Virus record (IMG/VR): IMGVR_UViG_3300032304_001218
Span: 1 to 58,414 of that record
Origin: a virus
Length of the DNA stretch: 58,414 bases
Direction: 5' to 3' (one strand)
The notes below the pieces were generated by a model. That model did not search any database. It was not told the origin of the DNA and saw only the letters and a list, made by a program, of their open reading frames with translations. Positions 21,615 to 30,739 of this stretch are shown here, one piece after another. The position numbers were made by a program, and so were the translations under genes. The first letter of the stretch is position 1. Each line of letters starts with the position of its first letter.

Positions 21615-23416
21615 TACAGCACCAACGCTTCGATTAGTTTTACACCTTCATCATCGCTGGTTTCAAGAGCGACAGCAAACACTCTGTTAGAATCTAAAGG
21701 TGCCATCATAGCACATCCGTTGTCTGCGGCAATTAAATCTTGCCCTTTTTTAATTTGACCAATAACCTTAACTGGAACTCGGCCTTTGAGAGCAACATAT
21801 ACACCGCCTTCGAGATCTTTATTCATCATGAATGCAGGATTATCGCTGATAACTCCTATAGCACGTTGATTTTGCGAACACGCAGTGATTTCTTTTTCTC
21901 CGCCGATCACTACAACTGTGCCAACATCATACAACTGATCTGGAAGATATTTTTCAGCTAGATCTGCGTATCTTGCTGCTGTGGCTGTACCATTGAAGAT
22001 GTTTGCTGTGACATTAGCACTGACATCTCTAGCAACAATACTGTATGCTGTAGCCGTTAACCGTGCTGTTCGGTATTGTGTACTGGGTGTGCCGTCTGCC
22101 CATGTTGGGTCTACTCTGGCATTTGTTCTATCGATGAAAGTTCTGTCTACATTATCAGCTATACCAATAAATTGATTAGCTACAAGATTACCACTGCTGT
22201 TACGTATGGCCACTGTGGCCACTGCTGAACCTGGAACTGTAGCACTGCTGTCTAAACCGTTTAACTGACCTGCATTAGCAGCAGTGCTAGATGATCCAAT
22301 CACTGCTCCTGTGAGTGTTCCTACTATGTTAGCTCCGGCAAATCCAATTTGTTTAGTGGTAGCATTAATGATCACATCGTTGTCATTGGCTAAGACATTG
22401 CCTTTGTGACTACCAGTGGTATTGCCTGTGACTGCACCTACCAAAGAACCGGTGAAAGTATTAGCATACACATTGCTCCATGCTAGTGCAGGTGTGCCAA
22501 GAGCGTAGGTATTTGTATCACCTGGGGTGACTCCAGTAGGTGTTAAAATAGCTATATCCCGCTCGTCTGTGGTTTCTGTTACTGTGATTCTGAACGTGAT
22601 GTTATTTCCTAAGCGATTTTCTACGATCACCTCATCCCCATTTTCTACTCTAATTCGAAGATCGTTGCCGTCACCTACTTGAAATCCAGGATCGTTGAAG
22701 TCTACTTCAGATGTGAATGACGTTTCACCGAGCTTAAGATACTGATCACTGGTGAATCCGCCTAGTTTATCTGCATTTGATGCAGTGCCCCAAAATTTAA
22801 AATCGTCTGAACTTACACCTGTTTGAGACTTGGCCAGTGTAATACCTTTCTTAATTACCGTAAAATCATCAATGGGATTTTTAGTATTGTCAAGAGTAAA
22901 TGCTATTTTGCTGGCTATGGCAACAGTTTTGTCGTCTGTGATCACTTTAAGTATAGTGTGTGGACCTTCGGCAGTGGTCAATGTGCCATATACCACTGCT
23001 GCAGAAATAATACTGTTGCCTAAATCGGGACTAGCTATCGGGCCTACTAGCGTAAACTCGGTGCCTGTATAAGCATACAACTGTTTTGCACCGGTGTCCC
23101 ACCAAAAATCACCTGTGGATAGTCCACTGGGTGCCGATGCGCTGGCTTCAGCTCCGCTGGCTACTTTGAATCGTGTGCCATCATAATATTTTAATTTCTT
23201 AGTAGAAGTGTCAAACCAAATCTGACCTGTGATGGATTTTGGAGGTGCTGTGGTATTTGCAAAATTTTCCAGTAGATGAACAAAATTTTCATTCTGCACT
23301 TCACCGTAGCCTGCGTAATTTTTACCCACTAATCGTAAATCAGTAGTGGTATCAATTGTACCATCTGCTACTGATGTTAAAAATGCCCCGCTAAATTTAT
23401 TAACTTCGTATGACAT
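21614..23416 (-). CDS. Tail fibre-like structural protein (600 aa)
   Basis: N-terminal module (residues 1-130) shared with three other proteins here: VNKFSGAFLTSVADGT, GYGEVQNENFVHLLENFAN, ITGQIWFDTSTKKLKYYDG and GDFWWDTGAKQLYAYTG. The middle is made of beta-rich, Gly/Asn/Thr repeats (GNTTGSHKGNVLANDND, AVATVAIRNSSGNLVANQF). The end (about 480-600: YADLAEKYLPDQLYDVGTVV, then RAIGVISDNPAFMMN) resembles the C-terminal head of other phage fibre and baseplate proteins. Start set by AGGAAT nine bases upstream and by a late-type octamer. The C-terminus would face the host. Confidence 0.75.
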   Translation of the reverse strand: MSYEVNKFSGAFLTSVADGTIDTTTDLRLVGKNYAGYGEVQNENFVHLLENFANTTAPPKSITGQIWFDTSTKKLKYYDGTRFKVASGAEASASAPSGLSTGDFWWDTGAKQLYAYTGTEFTLVGPIASPDLGNSIISAAVVYGTLTTAEGPHTILKVITDDKTVAIASKIAFTLDNTKNPIDDFTVIKKGITLAKSQTGVSSDDFKFWGTASNADKLGGFTSDQYLKLGETSFTSEVDFNDPGFQVGDGNDLRIRVENGDEVIVENRLGNNITFRITVTETTDERDIAILTPTGVTPGDTNTYALGTPALAWSNVYANTFTGSLVGAVTGNTTGSHKGNVLANDNDVIINATTKQIGFAGANIVGTLTGAVIGSSSTAANAGQLNGLDSSATVPGSAVATVAIRNSSGNLVANQFIGIADNVDRTFIDRTNARVDPTWADGTPSTQYRTARLTATAYSIVARDVSANVTANIFNGTATAARYADLAEKYLPDQLYDVGTVVVIGGEKEITACSQNQRAIGVISDNPAFMMNKDLEGGVYVALKGRVPVKVIGQIKKGQDLIAADNGCAMMAPLDSNRVFAVALETSDDEGVKLIEALVL

Positions 23417-23440
23417 GCTGTAATATTCCTAGTATGTTGT

Positions 23441-23448
23441 TATTTATG
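23441..23448 (-). promoter_or_regulatory. Late-type promoter octamer (CATAAATA)
   Basis: On the minus strand CATAAATA lies in the gap after the 118-aa gene, 24 bases before the ATG of the 600-aa fibre gene. The expected mRNA start gives a leader of about 18 bases containing AGGAAT at a good distance. It is the best-formed late promoter of the fibre region. Confidence 0.55.
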
Positions 23449-23805
23449 CTATATTATTCTTGCAGCAGCGGCCTGTCTTTGTTGCTCAAGTTGCAGATAT
23501 TCTGCATCTGTTAAACTTGTGGTGATATTCAATGCTTTCTGTCTGATATGTCTTAAAACTTTCCAATCTGTGCTATTTAAAAATTCACGGTCTTGTCCGT
23601 TGGCAACATCTACAACTCGTTGTGCTGTAACTCCCGCTGCGACCGCAGAAACAGATCTACTAGATACATCAAAATAATGAGTTTGTGCTGCTATTTGGGT
23701 AGCTTGTGCATCTGAAATTTCTACCACTGAAACAGAACTTGGTACATTAGGTTCATAACTTAATACACTAACTACTAGATTATTTTCTATACAAACATAA
23801 TGCAT
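23449..23805 (-). CDS. Tail fibre assembly-like small protein (118 aa)
   Basis: I start it at MHYVCIENNL (23805) because GGAG lies seven bases upstream; a longer in-frame start at 23817 would overlap the fibre gene. The C-terminal part contains DWKVLRHIRQKALNITTSLT, then DAEYLQLEQQRQAAAARI, a pattern of the small proteins that follow fibre genes and help fibre folding or assembly. The N-terminal half is Val/Ser/Ala-rich. The gene sits two bases after the 760-aa fibre gene, which fits a chaperone for that fibre. The family link is remembered, not computed. Confidence 0.65.
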   Translation of the reverse strand: MHYVCIENNLVVSVLSYEPNVPSSVSVVEISDAQATQIAAQTHYFDVSSRSVSAVAAGVTAQRVVDVANGQDREFLNSTDWKVLRHIRQKALNITTSLTDAEYLQLEQQRQAAAARII

Positions 23806-23807
23806 GA

Positions 23808-26090
23808 TTAACTCCAAATGACCAAATAATTTGCTGCTGGGGTGCTTCGCTGTTCTGTGTTCTGAACATATACCCTGATCCTATCACTGAGATAAGAATA
23901 AGTACATCTAATTGAATCATTGCCGTCAACACCACCTGCATAATGAACCACGTGAATCGACGGTATAAATGCCACAATATTTGCCATGCTTTTTCCTGCC
24001 GGAGGAAATACGTCAAAAAAGTTTGCATTATCGTTGAATGATCCAACTTGATTAGTAAATCCTGATGTGCTGTATTGTGCGCCACTGATAATGGTGTACT
24101 GAGGTAGCCTGCTATCTACATATGTTTTAGTAGCAGCGTGATTTGCGTTCACTGGGGCGCCGACCAATGTTAGGTACCCAGTCATAGTGCTGCCTGCTAA
24201 TGCTACTTTGGTAGCATCGGTGGCAGTAATTGTTATGTCTTGTGTGCCATTGAATGATACCCCGTTAATTGTTCTTGCAGTTTGTAACTGAGTTGCTGAT
24301 CCTGCATTTCCAGAAACTGTACCTGTAACTGTACCTACAAGATTAGCTGTGATAGTTCCTGCTTCAAAATTGCCGCTGGCATCACGTGCAACAACTTTAC
24401 TAGCAGTGTTGGTTGTTGTAGCATCTACTGATAATGTGACCGCAACTGTGCTGTTATAAGAGGCCACAGTACCACTGGTAGATGTGTTGACCATGTTGAC
24501 ATAACTGCCTTTGGTTAATTGTTCCGTAGATAATGCATCCCAGACAATAGTTCCAGCCTGTGCCTTCAACACATATCCGGCTGTGCCTAATCCTAACATG
24601 GCAGTTGTACCAGCCGCTGTTTGATAAGGAATAGAACCAGCTCCACCACCTACAAGATTAGTTGCTGTGGTTGCTAGGGTAGCTGTGTCTGCATTTCCTA
24701 TAAAATTATTAGCATATATGCTATTAAATTTATATCCTGTTATACCAAGATTAGTTGTGTTGTCGCCTATGATAGCAGGAGCGTTTGGTCCACCAAGGCC
24801 CAGCGAAGTTGCAGAATCAACAAAGTTAACATCCGGCCCACTTGTGCCCATATCAAAATTTAAACGTCCTGTAGCAGATCTAATTGTTGGTGTGCCAGAA
24901 TCAACAAATAATCTAAGTTGGCTACCGCTGCCTACAGTGACCCCATTGTCTGCGACATTCAACGAATTTAATGTCCCTACTTGGTTAAGAGATGAAAGTG
25001 TTATACCACTGTTTAGAGTCGTACCAGTAAGGGTAATTGCGGCTGCGGTGACTGTGATATTATTAGTGCCATCAAAGTTTACGCCGTTAATAGTTCTTGC
25101 TGTGGCTAATCTAGTAGCTGTGGATGCATTGCCGCTGAGTTGAGCGCCGACAAATTGATTAGCCTGTACAGTATTAAACACACTGATACCACTATTAGCA
25201 GTAACATTACCTGTAAGGTCGCCAACAAAAGTTGCGCTGATAGTGCCAGCTGAAAATCCACCTTCTGAATTTCGTGCAACTACCTTACCTATACTGTTAG
25301 AAGATGTCGCATCAACACTCCAAGTGATTTCTGAACTGCCATCAAAATCTGAGCCGAGAATATAGGTGCCTTTTTTAAGATGATTTGTTGTAGAACTTTT
25401 GACAGTGATGTTTACGTCGCCGGTAAACGGGACTCCATTGATTAACCTTGCGGTCTGCAATTGAGTGGCTGTGGCTGCATTACCTGTGATACTGCCATTG
25501 ATTTTAGCTGTAGAGGATAAGTTTATACCGACTTGTAAATTGTTTTCAAATCCTGCAACACTGTTATTGCTGTTAATTACGAAAGCTGAACTGGTACATA
25601 TAGCCAAAGGAACACCGTTGGTTTCTAAAAATATCACAGGCCGAGCAGTACCGTTGATGTCATTTATAGTCGCCGATCTTGCTTTAGTAGAAAGGAATCC
25701 TTCCACCGACTCGGGACCTATCAATCTCCACTCTGTGCCAGTGTATACATATAATTGATTAATTGGAGCTTTTAACCATAAGGCCCCTGCATTGGTATTA
25801 GGCGGTTCAGTGACACTGACTGTGGCCGAACCAATAGGGTTCCACTGTATGCTGTCATATACATAGGCAGTATCGTTTGTGGTGTTGAACCAAATCTGTC
25901 CGGTAATTGGTCTCGAAGGAGCCGCTGCGTTTGCAAAGTTTTCTAAGAGAAACACAAAATTTTCATTCTGTGTTTCACCATAACCCACATAGTTTCGACC
26001 CACTAACCCTATACTGGTAGAAGTATCTATGGTACCATCTTCTAACACTACAAGCTGTGTGCCGTTAAATCGGTTAATAATATACGACAT
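23808..26090 (-). CDS. Long tail fibre-like protein (760 aa)
   Basis: N-terminal 135 residues match the shared fibre module (VNRF/INRFNGTQLVVLEDGT, GYGETQNENFVFLLENFAN, ITGQIWFNTTNDTAYVYD). The shaft contains three or more copies of a short repeat typified by RTINGVSFNGTQDITI, RTINGVNFDGTNNITV and INGVPFTGDVNITV, alternating with KVVARDASGNFEAGTI-type units. Near residue 643 AATKTYVDSR leads into a distinct C-terminal head (about 650-760) with SMANIVAFIPSIHVVHYAGG and DRIRVYVQNTEQRSTPAANY, probably the receptor-facing part. Ribosome site AGGAG eight bases upstream. It is followed by the assembly-like gene. Confidence 0.8.
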   Translation of the reverse strand: MSYIINRFNGTQLVVLEDGTIDTSTSIGLVGRNYVGYGETQNENFVFLLENFANAAAPSRPITGQIWFNTTNDTAYVYDSIQWNPIGSATVSVTEPPNTNAGALWLKAPINQLYVYTGTEWRLIGPESVEGFLSTKARSATINDINGTARPVIFLETNGVPLAICTSSAFVINSNNSVAGFENNLQVGINLSSTAKINGSITGNAATATQLQTARLINGVPFTGDVNITVKSSTTNHLKKGTYILGSDFDGSSEITWSVDATSSNSIGKVVARNSEGGFSAGTISATFVGDLTGNVTANSGISVFNTVQANQFVGAQLSGNASTATRLATARTINGVNFDGTNNITVTAAAITLTGTTLNSGITLSSLNQVGTLNSLNVADNGVTVGSGSQLRLFVDSGTPTIRSATGRLNFDMGTSGPDVNFVDSATSLGLGGPNAPAIIGDNTTNLGITGYKFNSIYANNFIGNADTATLATTATNLVGGGAGSIPYQTAAGTTAMLGLGTAGYVLKAQAGTIVWDALSTEQLTKGSYVNMVNTSTSGTVASYNSTVAVTLSVDATTTNTASKVVARDASGNFEAGTITANLVGTVTGTVSGNAGSATQLQTARTINGVSFNGTQDITITATDATKVALAGSTMTGYLTLVGAPVNANHAATKTYVDSRLPQYTIISGAQYSTSGFTNQVGSFNDNANFFDVFPPAGKSMANIVAFIPSIHVVHYAGGVDGNDSIRCTYSYLSDRIRVYVQNTEQRSTPAANYLVIWS

Positions 26091-26110
26091 TTAATTCGCT
26101 CCTAGTTCTA

Positions 26111-27925
26111 TTACGGGGGCAACACTGTGTCAGACTGATGTGTCCATACACCACTTACTATTTGAAACAATTTAATAATTCTTGTCACAGATACACTGGC
26201 TGCTGAGATAGTGGCTGTAGGAAAGCTGACGTTTGTTAATGCTAAACCAGTAGCACCAAATCCGTCAGTTTGGAACGAGGCTGTTGAGAATGCAGGAGGA
26301 AGTGAATTAATTTCTAGACTTTGTGCATTATTGCTGATCAAACTGCATAGTACTCTTGCATACGTGAGTGATCTGTATTCACTAACTGGAGCAAGATTAT
26401 TTAATATATTGGCAATAATATAGATATTAGATTTACCGTCAGACAAATCAATTGAAAAAATCAAAGGTCTTGATTCTATCCTATTGTCAGTGTATTCTTT
26501 GGTAGCGGCATCTTGAGCAGCTGTAGGATCAGCTAGGCCGGTGATTTTTGGTGATCCTATTAGCGCAACGTTTCCTGAGCCATCTGGCTCTAGTTCAATA
26601 TCAAAATTAGACGACACTGTGCTGATTCTATGATTCTCCAGTCTCATTTGTGTGACTGGTGGAGCACCCGGACCTATATTTACTACGTTTTGTGTACCGA
26701 AAGCAGTTACTCCTGGGATACTGGTAATTGCAGATCCTAAACTGTTTCCATCGATAACTTTTGTAGTACCGATATATATTCCTTTACCTGCTGCTAGATT
26801 CAATGTTTCAGAAATATCTAACCAGTTGCTGGTATTATTATAAGCAATGGTTTTATCAGTGGTACCTTTGATTGTTATTCCTGCACCGTCGGCTGTGCTA
26901 TTACTAGGACTGGCCACATTAGCAATTATCACATTCTTATCTTCTACTGTAAAGATGCTAGTATTTAAAGTAGTTGTGGTTCCTTCAACTGTGAGGTCAC
27001 CAGTTACCACAAGACTACCTCCTGTGGTTATTACACTGTCAGTGAAAGACGGATAAAGTCCTATGGTTCGAGCGGCGGCATTAATGACTAGAGCATTTTC
27101 TTGATTAATACCCTTGCGCACATTAAACACTAAATTTTTATCAGCAGCGGCATTTGAAAGTAATACATCGCCGCTGTTAACAAAAAGATTAGCTTGACCT
27201 GCTGATCCTACCACAATTCCTAGATCTGTGGTTATCTGGAGTTGTCCGTTGATAGCATTAGAAGTATCTGTTCTCACATATGTGGTAGCTAGAGCTCCGC
27301 CCAGTCTTTCACTGTTAGTACAGGTCACTGCAAATTTTAGTCCTGCTAAGGTACCTGCATTAAATCCAGGTTGTATACTGCCAGAAAATCCTATGATTTC
27401 TGTTTTTGGAGTAAAACTGTCTTTGGCAAATATGCCTAATAATATACCGTTGTTATATAGCGAGGTTATGATTTTAGTTTGATTGAGTGTATCTAAAATA
27501 CTGTCAACTTTCAATCCACTCAATCCCTGTATGGCACTGTAGGCTGGTGCTAATAATATCGCGGTGGTTCCATCAAAGAAATACAACTGCTGCGCAGTAT
27601 TGTCAAACCAAAGATCACCTATAGCTAATGTTGATGGTTGCGTACCGGATATGGTAGCTGAACTAACCGGTACAAAATCAAAACCGTTATATATTTTAAG
27701 TTTTGACTCACTGGCGTCAAACCAAAGTTGTCCTTTGATAGGATTCAACGGTGCAGTGGTATTGGAAAAATTTTCCAGCAATTTCACAAGATTTTCGTTG
27801 AATGCTTCGCCAAACCCGCTGTAGTTTTTTCCGATCAGCGTGAGATCTGTGGATAGATTGTCTATCTGTCCATCAGCAACTGTTGCTACTATAGTCCCAT
27901 CTGTTTTGTTTATCTGATATGCCAT
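26111..27925 (-). CDS. Tail fibre-like protein (604 aa)
   Basis: Shares the N-terminal module (INKTDGTIVATVADGQ, GFGEAFNENLVKLLENFSN, IKGQLWFDASESKLKIYNG, GDLWFDNTAQQLYFFDG). The shaft is beta-rich (TGDLTVEGTTTTLNTS, a common coiled/beta fibre sequence). Residues about 462-480 (LADPTAAQDAATKEYTDNR) are a trimerisation-type motif before a different C-terminal head (about 485-604) unlike that of its paralogues. Ribosome site GGAAAT eight bases upstream. It probably forms a trimeric fibre or a fibre section. Receptor unknown. Confidence 0.75.
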   Translation of the reverse strand: MAYQINKTDGTIVATVADGQIDNLSTDLTLIGKNYSGFGEAFNENLVKLLENFSNTTAPLNPIKGQLWFDASESKLKIYNGFDFVPVSSATISGTQPSTLAIGDLWFDNTAQQLYFFDGTTAILLAPAYSAIQGLSGLKVDSILDTLNQTKIITSLYNNGILLGIFAKDSFTPKTEIIGFSGSIQPGFNAGTLAGLKFAVTCTNSERLGGALATTYVRTDTSNAINGQLQITTDLGIVVGSAGQANLFVNSGDVLLSNAAADKNLVFNVRKGINQENALVINAAARTIGLYPSFTDSVITTGGSLVVTGDLTVEGTTTTLNTSIFTVEDKNVIIANVASPSNSTADGAGITIKGTTDKTIAYNNTSNWLDISETLNLAAGKGIYIGTTKVIDGNSLGSAITSIPGVTAFGTQNVVNIGPGAPPVTQMRLENHRISTVSSNFDIELEPDGSGNVALIGSPKITGLADPTAAQDAATKEYTDNRIESRPLIFSIDLSDGKSNIYIIANILNNLAPVSEYRSLTYARVLCSLISNNAQSLEINSLPPAFSTASFQTDGFGATGLALTNVSFPTATISAASVSVTRIIKLFQIVSGVWTHQSDTVLPP

Positions 27926-27938
27926 TTGTGATTTCCGT

Positions 27939-30050
27939 TTAGAAAGCCGGAGGTCCGGATCTGATTATATAATTTATGGTTAAGAAAGGATTCATCAGAC
28001 CCACAGCAGTTCCAAGTGTAACTCCTACTGGTTTCTTCACTCCGCCCGAATCTTTGAGATACTGTGCCTGTCCTGGTGCTGTTGGTCCTAGTCCAGAGGT
28101 AGCCAACGGATCAAGCGTAGTTGTTACTGCCACTGCAGAATAGTCTTGTGTAGGTGTTCGCAGTGTGTGGCTGTGCTCTGGTAAATTAGCCAGTGTCAAA
28201 CTTACCGAACTTTGTCCAGCAGATCCTGCAATCACTGTGGCCTGCACGTCAGCTACCCTGCCTGCTGTTCCACCACCAGCATCTACATATCCGCCTGTAG
28301 CCACAGGTATAGTACCGGCGTTGTCCATGTTGTCTTTGCCTAAGGCAAATCTACCTCGGAGATCTGGTAATCGAAAAGTGTTAACACCGATCAACGGTGC
28401 TGCACCGTTGTAAAACACACCTATGATGTCGAATAAATCTCCAAACTTAGTTCGCTCAATTTCAGATCCATCACAGAACAAATATCCGTCCGGTGCAGTG
28501 GTTCCTGCATAGGGGATTATGGCTCCTATAGGAACTGCAAGATCTGCCATAAAAGCTTCTCTAGTCTGTTTAAGCAGACCGGAACTGGCCAGCGATGCTT
28601 CACTGGGTCTATAGGTTAATACAAAATCGCCCTTTTTACTTCTGTTTGGCACTGGGGAAGATTTGGACGCGATAATATTTGAACTTAGTGTGCAATTAAA
28701 TATTTTAGTGGAAGTACCGACCTGTCCGTCAAATTGTACAGCGGGCGATATCACATCCCCTGCAAGTTGAAAACTGGTTATGGAAGATAACGCTGTGGCA
28801 GTATTGGCATTTCCGCTGATGTTTCCATCTAACACACCTTGCAGTGTATCTGCTATCACGGTCTTGGCTCTCACATTATTCCATCGTCTCAAACTAGTTC
28901 CAAGGTCGTAGGTGTTTGTGGTTTTAGGCTGTACGACGTTTGTCTGTAGTATTCCTGTAACATCTATACCACTGCCTACTAAAAGGTTCTTAGTAATGGC
29001 CATTCCGCCTGTGGTTCTTATACTGCCGTTACTAAAATTGGTGCTTTCAGTTGTGTTATTGATTATTAATGATCCAGAAAACACTGCACTACCATCGACA
29101 TCAAGGGCTTGAGAAGGATTCGCTTGATTAATACCTACTCTGTTGTCAATTATCTTAATGATTGTAGAAGGTATACCATTTCTATTGGTCTGAATGTCTA
29201 TGGAACTACCGGCTGCGGAATTATAAATTTTAGCCGCAGTAGCAGAAGCAGACAAACTAAATGCACCGTCTATGCCTACAGTGATACCGTTATTGTTTCT
29301 TACATTCAATCCAAAATCTGTGGTGTTTATTACATCGTTTCTGAGAAATTTTCCAGCCTCGACTTCAACGCCGCCCACCGATAGTGCCTGCGCATTTCGA
29401 GCTGTGCCGTTGAGTATGGGTAAAAATCCTCCCACAAAATTTGCTATTTCAGGACTGGTTGCAGGGGCGTTGATATTGATGCCTGCTCGCACTGTGTTAA
29501 ATCCAGAAATAATAGTTTTAGGAGTAAAACTATCCTTACTGAAAATTATCACCGGAATATCGGCTATGTAAAATATCAAAATAAATCTATTGATGTTGTC
29601 GGAGTCGGCCACTCTTTCAATCACTGGACCATAACGCAACCCATCCACGGTGCTTTCAACTGGGCCTACTAAAATCCATCTAGTACCTGTGAATATTCGC
29701 AACTGTTGGTTGGTAGTATCGACCCATAATTCGCCTACTTTGCTGTCCTCAACTGCAGGTTGACTGACACCTTTTTGTATACCAGATGCTGCTTTCCAAT
29801 CAGTGTTGTCCCACAACATCATAGTACCATTAGTACTATCATACCATAACTGACCCTCTATAGGATTTACTGGTTCGTTGGGTGATGCAAAATTTTCTAA
29901 CAAATTTAAAAAATTCTCTGCAATAATCTGTCCATATCCAGTAACGTTACGTCCTGGGAATGTTAATGTAGTATCTGTGCTGGATGTATTGTCAAATACT
30001 GTCAGCGGACTTTTATTTTCTTTATCGGTGAAGTTAACTATATAAGGCAT
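27939..30050 (-). CDS. Tail fibre with tail-collar (gp12-like) domain (703 aa)
   Basis: The most diverged copy of the fibre N-terminal module (GYGQIIAENFLNLLENFAS, IEGQLWYDSTNGTMMLWDN, GELWVDTTNQQLRIFTG). From about residue 500 it has the phage tail-collar domain: PIGAIIPYAGTTAPDGYLFC, then DGSEIERTKFGDLFDIIG and FRLPDLRGRFALG, the fold seen in T4 short tail fibre gp12. LPEHSHTLRTP (near 625) matches the His-containing knob region of that family, where metal ions are bound. By analogy the C-terminus attaches to the cell surface. Ribosome site GAGGT lies within the end of the upstream gene. Confidence 0.85.
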   Translation of the reverse strand: MPYIVNFTDKENKSPLTVFDNTSSTDTTLTFPGRNVTGYGQIIAENFLNLLENFASPNEPVNPIEGQLWYDSTNGTMMLWDNTDWKAASGIQKGVSQPAVEDSKVGELWVDTTNQQLRIFTGTRWILVGPVESTVDGLRYGPVIERVADSDNINRFILIFYIADIPVIIFSKDSFTPKTIISGFNTVRAGININAPATSPEIANFVGGFLPILNGTARNAQALSVGGVEVEAGKFLRNDVINTTDFGLNVRNNNGITVGIDGAFSLSASATAAKIYNSAAGSSIDIQTNRNGIPSTIIKIIDNRVGINQANPSQALDVDGSAVFSGSLIINNTTESTNFSNGSIRTTGGMAITKNLLVGSGIDVTGILQTNVVQPKTTNTYDLGTSLRRWNNVRAKTVIADTLQGVLDGNISGNANTATALSSITSFQLAGDVISPAVQFDGQVGTSTKIFNCTLSSNIIASKSSPVPNRSKKGDFVLTYRPSEASLASSGLLKQTREAFMADLAVPIGAIIPYAGTTAPDGYLFCDGSEIERTKFGDLFDIIGVFYNGAAPLIGVNTFRLPDLRGRFALGKDNMDNAGTIPVATGGYVDAGGGTAGRVADVQATVIAGSAGQSSVSLTLANLPEHSHTLRTPTQDYSAVAVTTTLDPLATSGLGPTAPGQAQYLKDSGGVKKPVGVTLGTAVGLMNPFLTINYIIRSGPPAF

Positions 30051-30052
30051 GA

Positions 30053-30703
30053 TTATACCTCAGTGAAGCCAGTTAGGCTTTGCACACGTATGGTGTAGTC
30101 GATCTGCAACAATCTATTCAATGATTTTTGCACAGGATGAAATATCACATGTGTAAGTAATTTGCCTTCTGTGCCGTTAGGTCCTAGACTCTTTAGGCCT
30201 AATTCGTCAAATACAAATTCACCGTTCATGTCAACGCTGTTATCAAATGCTTCTTGACCTAATGGCTCACCGTAATCTAACAAGCAAGTGATCAAAATGT
30301 CACTGTAAGTTGCACCACTGATATGACGAATTTCCATCTTGTTTCGTATTGGGTCTTGATTTTCAATGGCATTTTGATCCACAACCTTTTGGTAGGTTTG
30401 ATTATATAGACTAGAATTCACTCCTACTGTGTTTGGTGTAAGGTATGTGATAAGTCCCGTGGGATCTACTGTGGTTCCACCTGTGCCAAAAATCATTTGA
30501 TACACTGTTCCGTAGCCCTGATTGCTGAGACTGTTAACCATGGCCACACTCATATTTTCATAATGAATAGCATTTCTTTTGTCCACAAAAACTTCTTTAG
30601 TTTCGGGATCGTGTATTTTGATATGCCCTTCGAAGTGAAATCCACCGGTTTCATTGGGTTTATTTTCAGTGTTCTGTTGTGCTGTGTCTGGATTTTTTGG
30701 CAT
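30053..30703 (-). CDS. Conserved virion-associated protein (216 aa)
   Basis: I start it at MPKNPDTAQQN (30703), preceded by AAGAG, rather than at a run of three in-frame ATG codons from 30730 that lies immediately against the late-type octamer. The N-terminal 20 residues are a polar linker. The body has GGFHFEGHIKIHDPETKEVF, VFVDKRNAIHYENMSVAMVN, MEIRHISGATYSDILITC and a C-terminal LLQIDYTIRVQSLTGF. Similar proteins lie before fibre genes in marine T4-like phages and are likely structural. If the upstream ATG is used it is 225 residues long. Confidence 0.7.
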   Translation of the reverse strand: MPKNPDTAQQNTENKPNETGGFHFEGHIKIHDPETKEVFVDKRNAIHYENMSVAMVNSLSNQGYGTVYQMIFGTGGTTVDPTGLITYLTPNTVGVNSSLYNQTYQKVVDQNAIENQDPIRNKMEIRHISGATYSDILITCLLDYGEPLGQEAFDNSVDMNGEFVFDELGLKSLGPNGTEGKLLTHVIFHPVQKSLNRLLQIDYTIRVQSLTGFTEV

Positions 30704-30731
30704 ATTATTCTCTTGTGTTTCCATCATCATA

Positions 30732-30739
30732 TATTTATT
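30732..30739 (-). promoter_or_regulatory. Late-type promoter octamer (AATAAATA)
   Basis: On the minus strand AATAAATA overlaps the end of the giant structural gene and lies 28 bases before the ATG at 30703. A start about six bases downstream would fall near 30725, inside the first of three ATG codons. This supports use of the internal ATG with its AAGAG site. The fibre genes downstream have few other promoters, so it may serve them all. Confidence 0.55.

Noticed and set aside
21614-30050. Diversity-generating retroelement acting on the fibre genes
   Set aside because: No reverse transcriptase and no template/variable repeat pair was seen; fibre variation looks like duplication.
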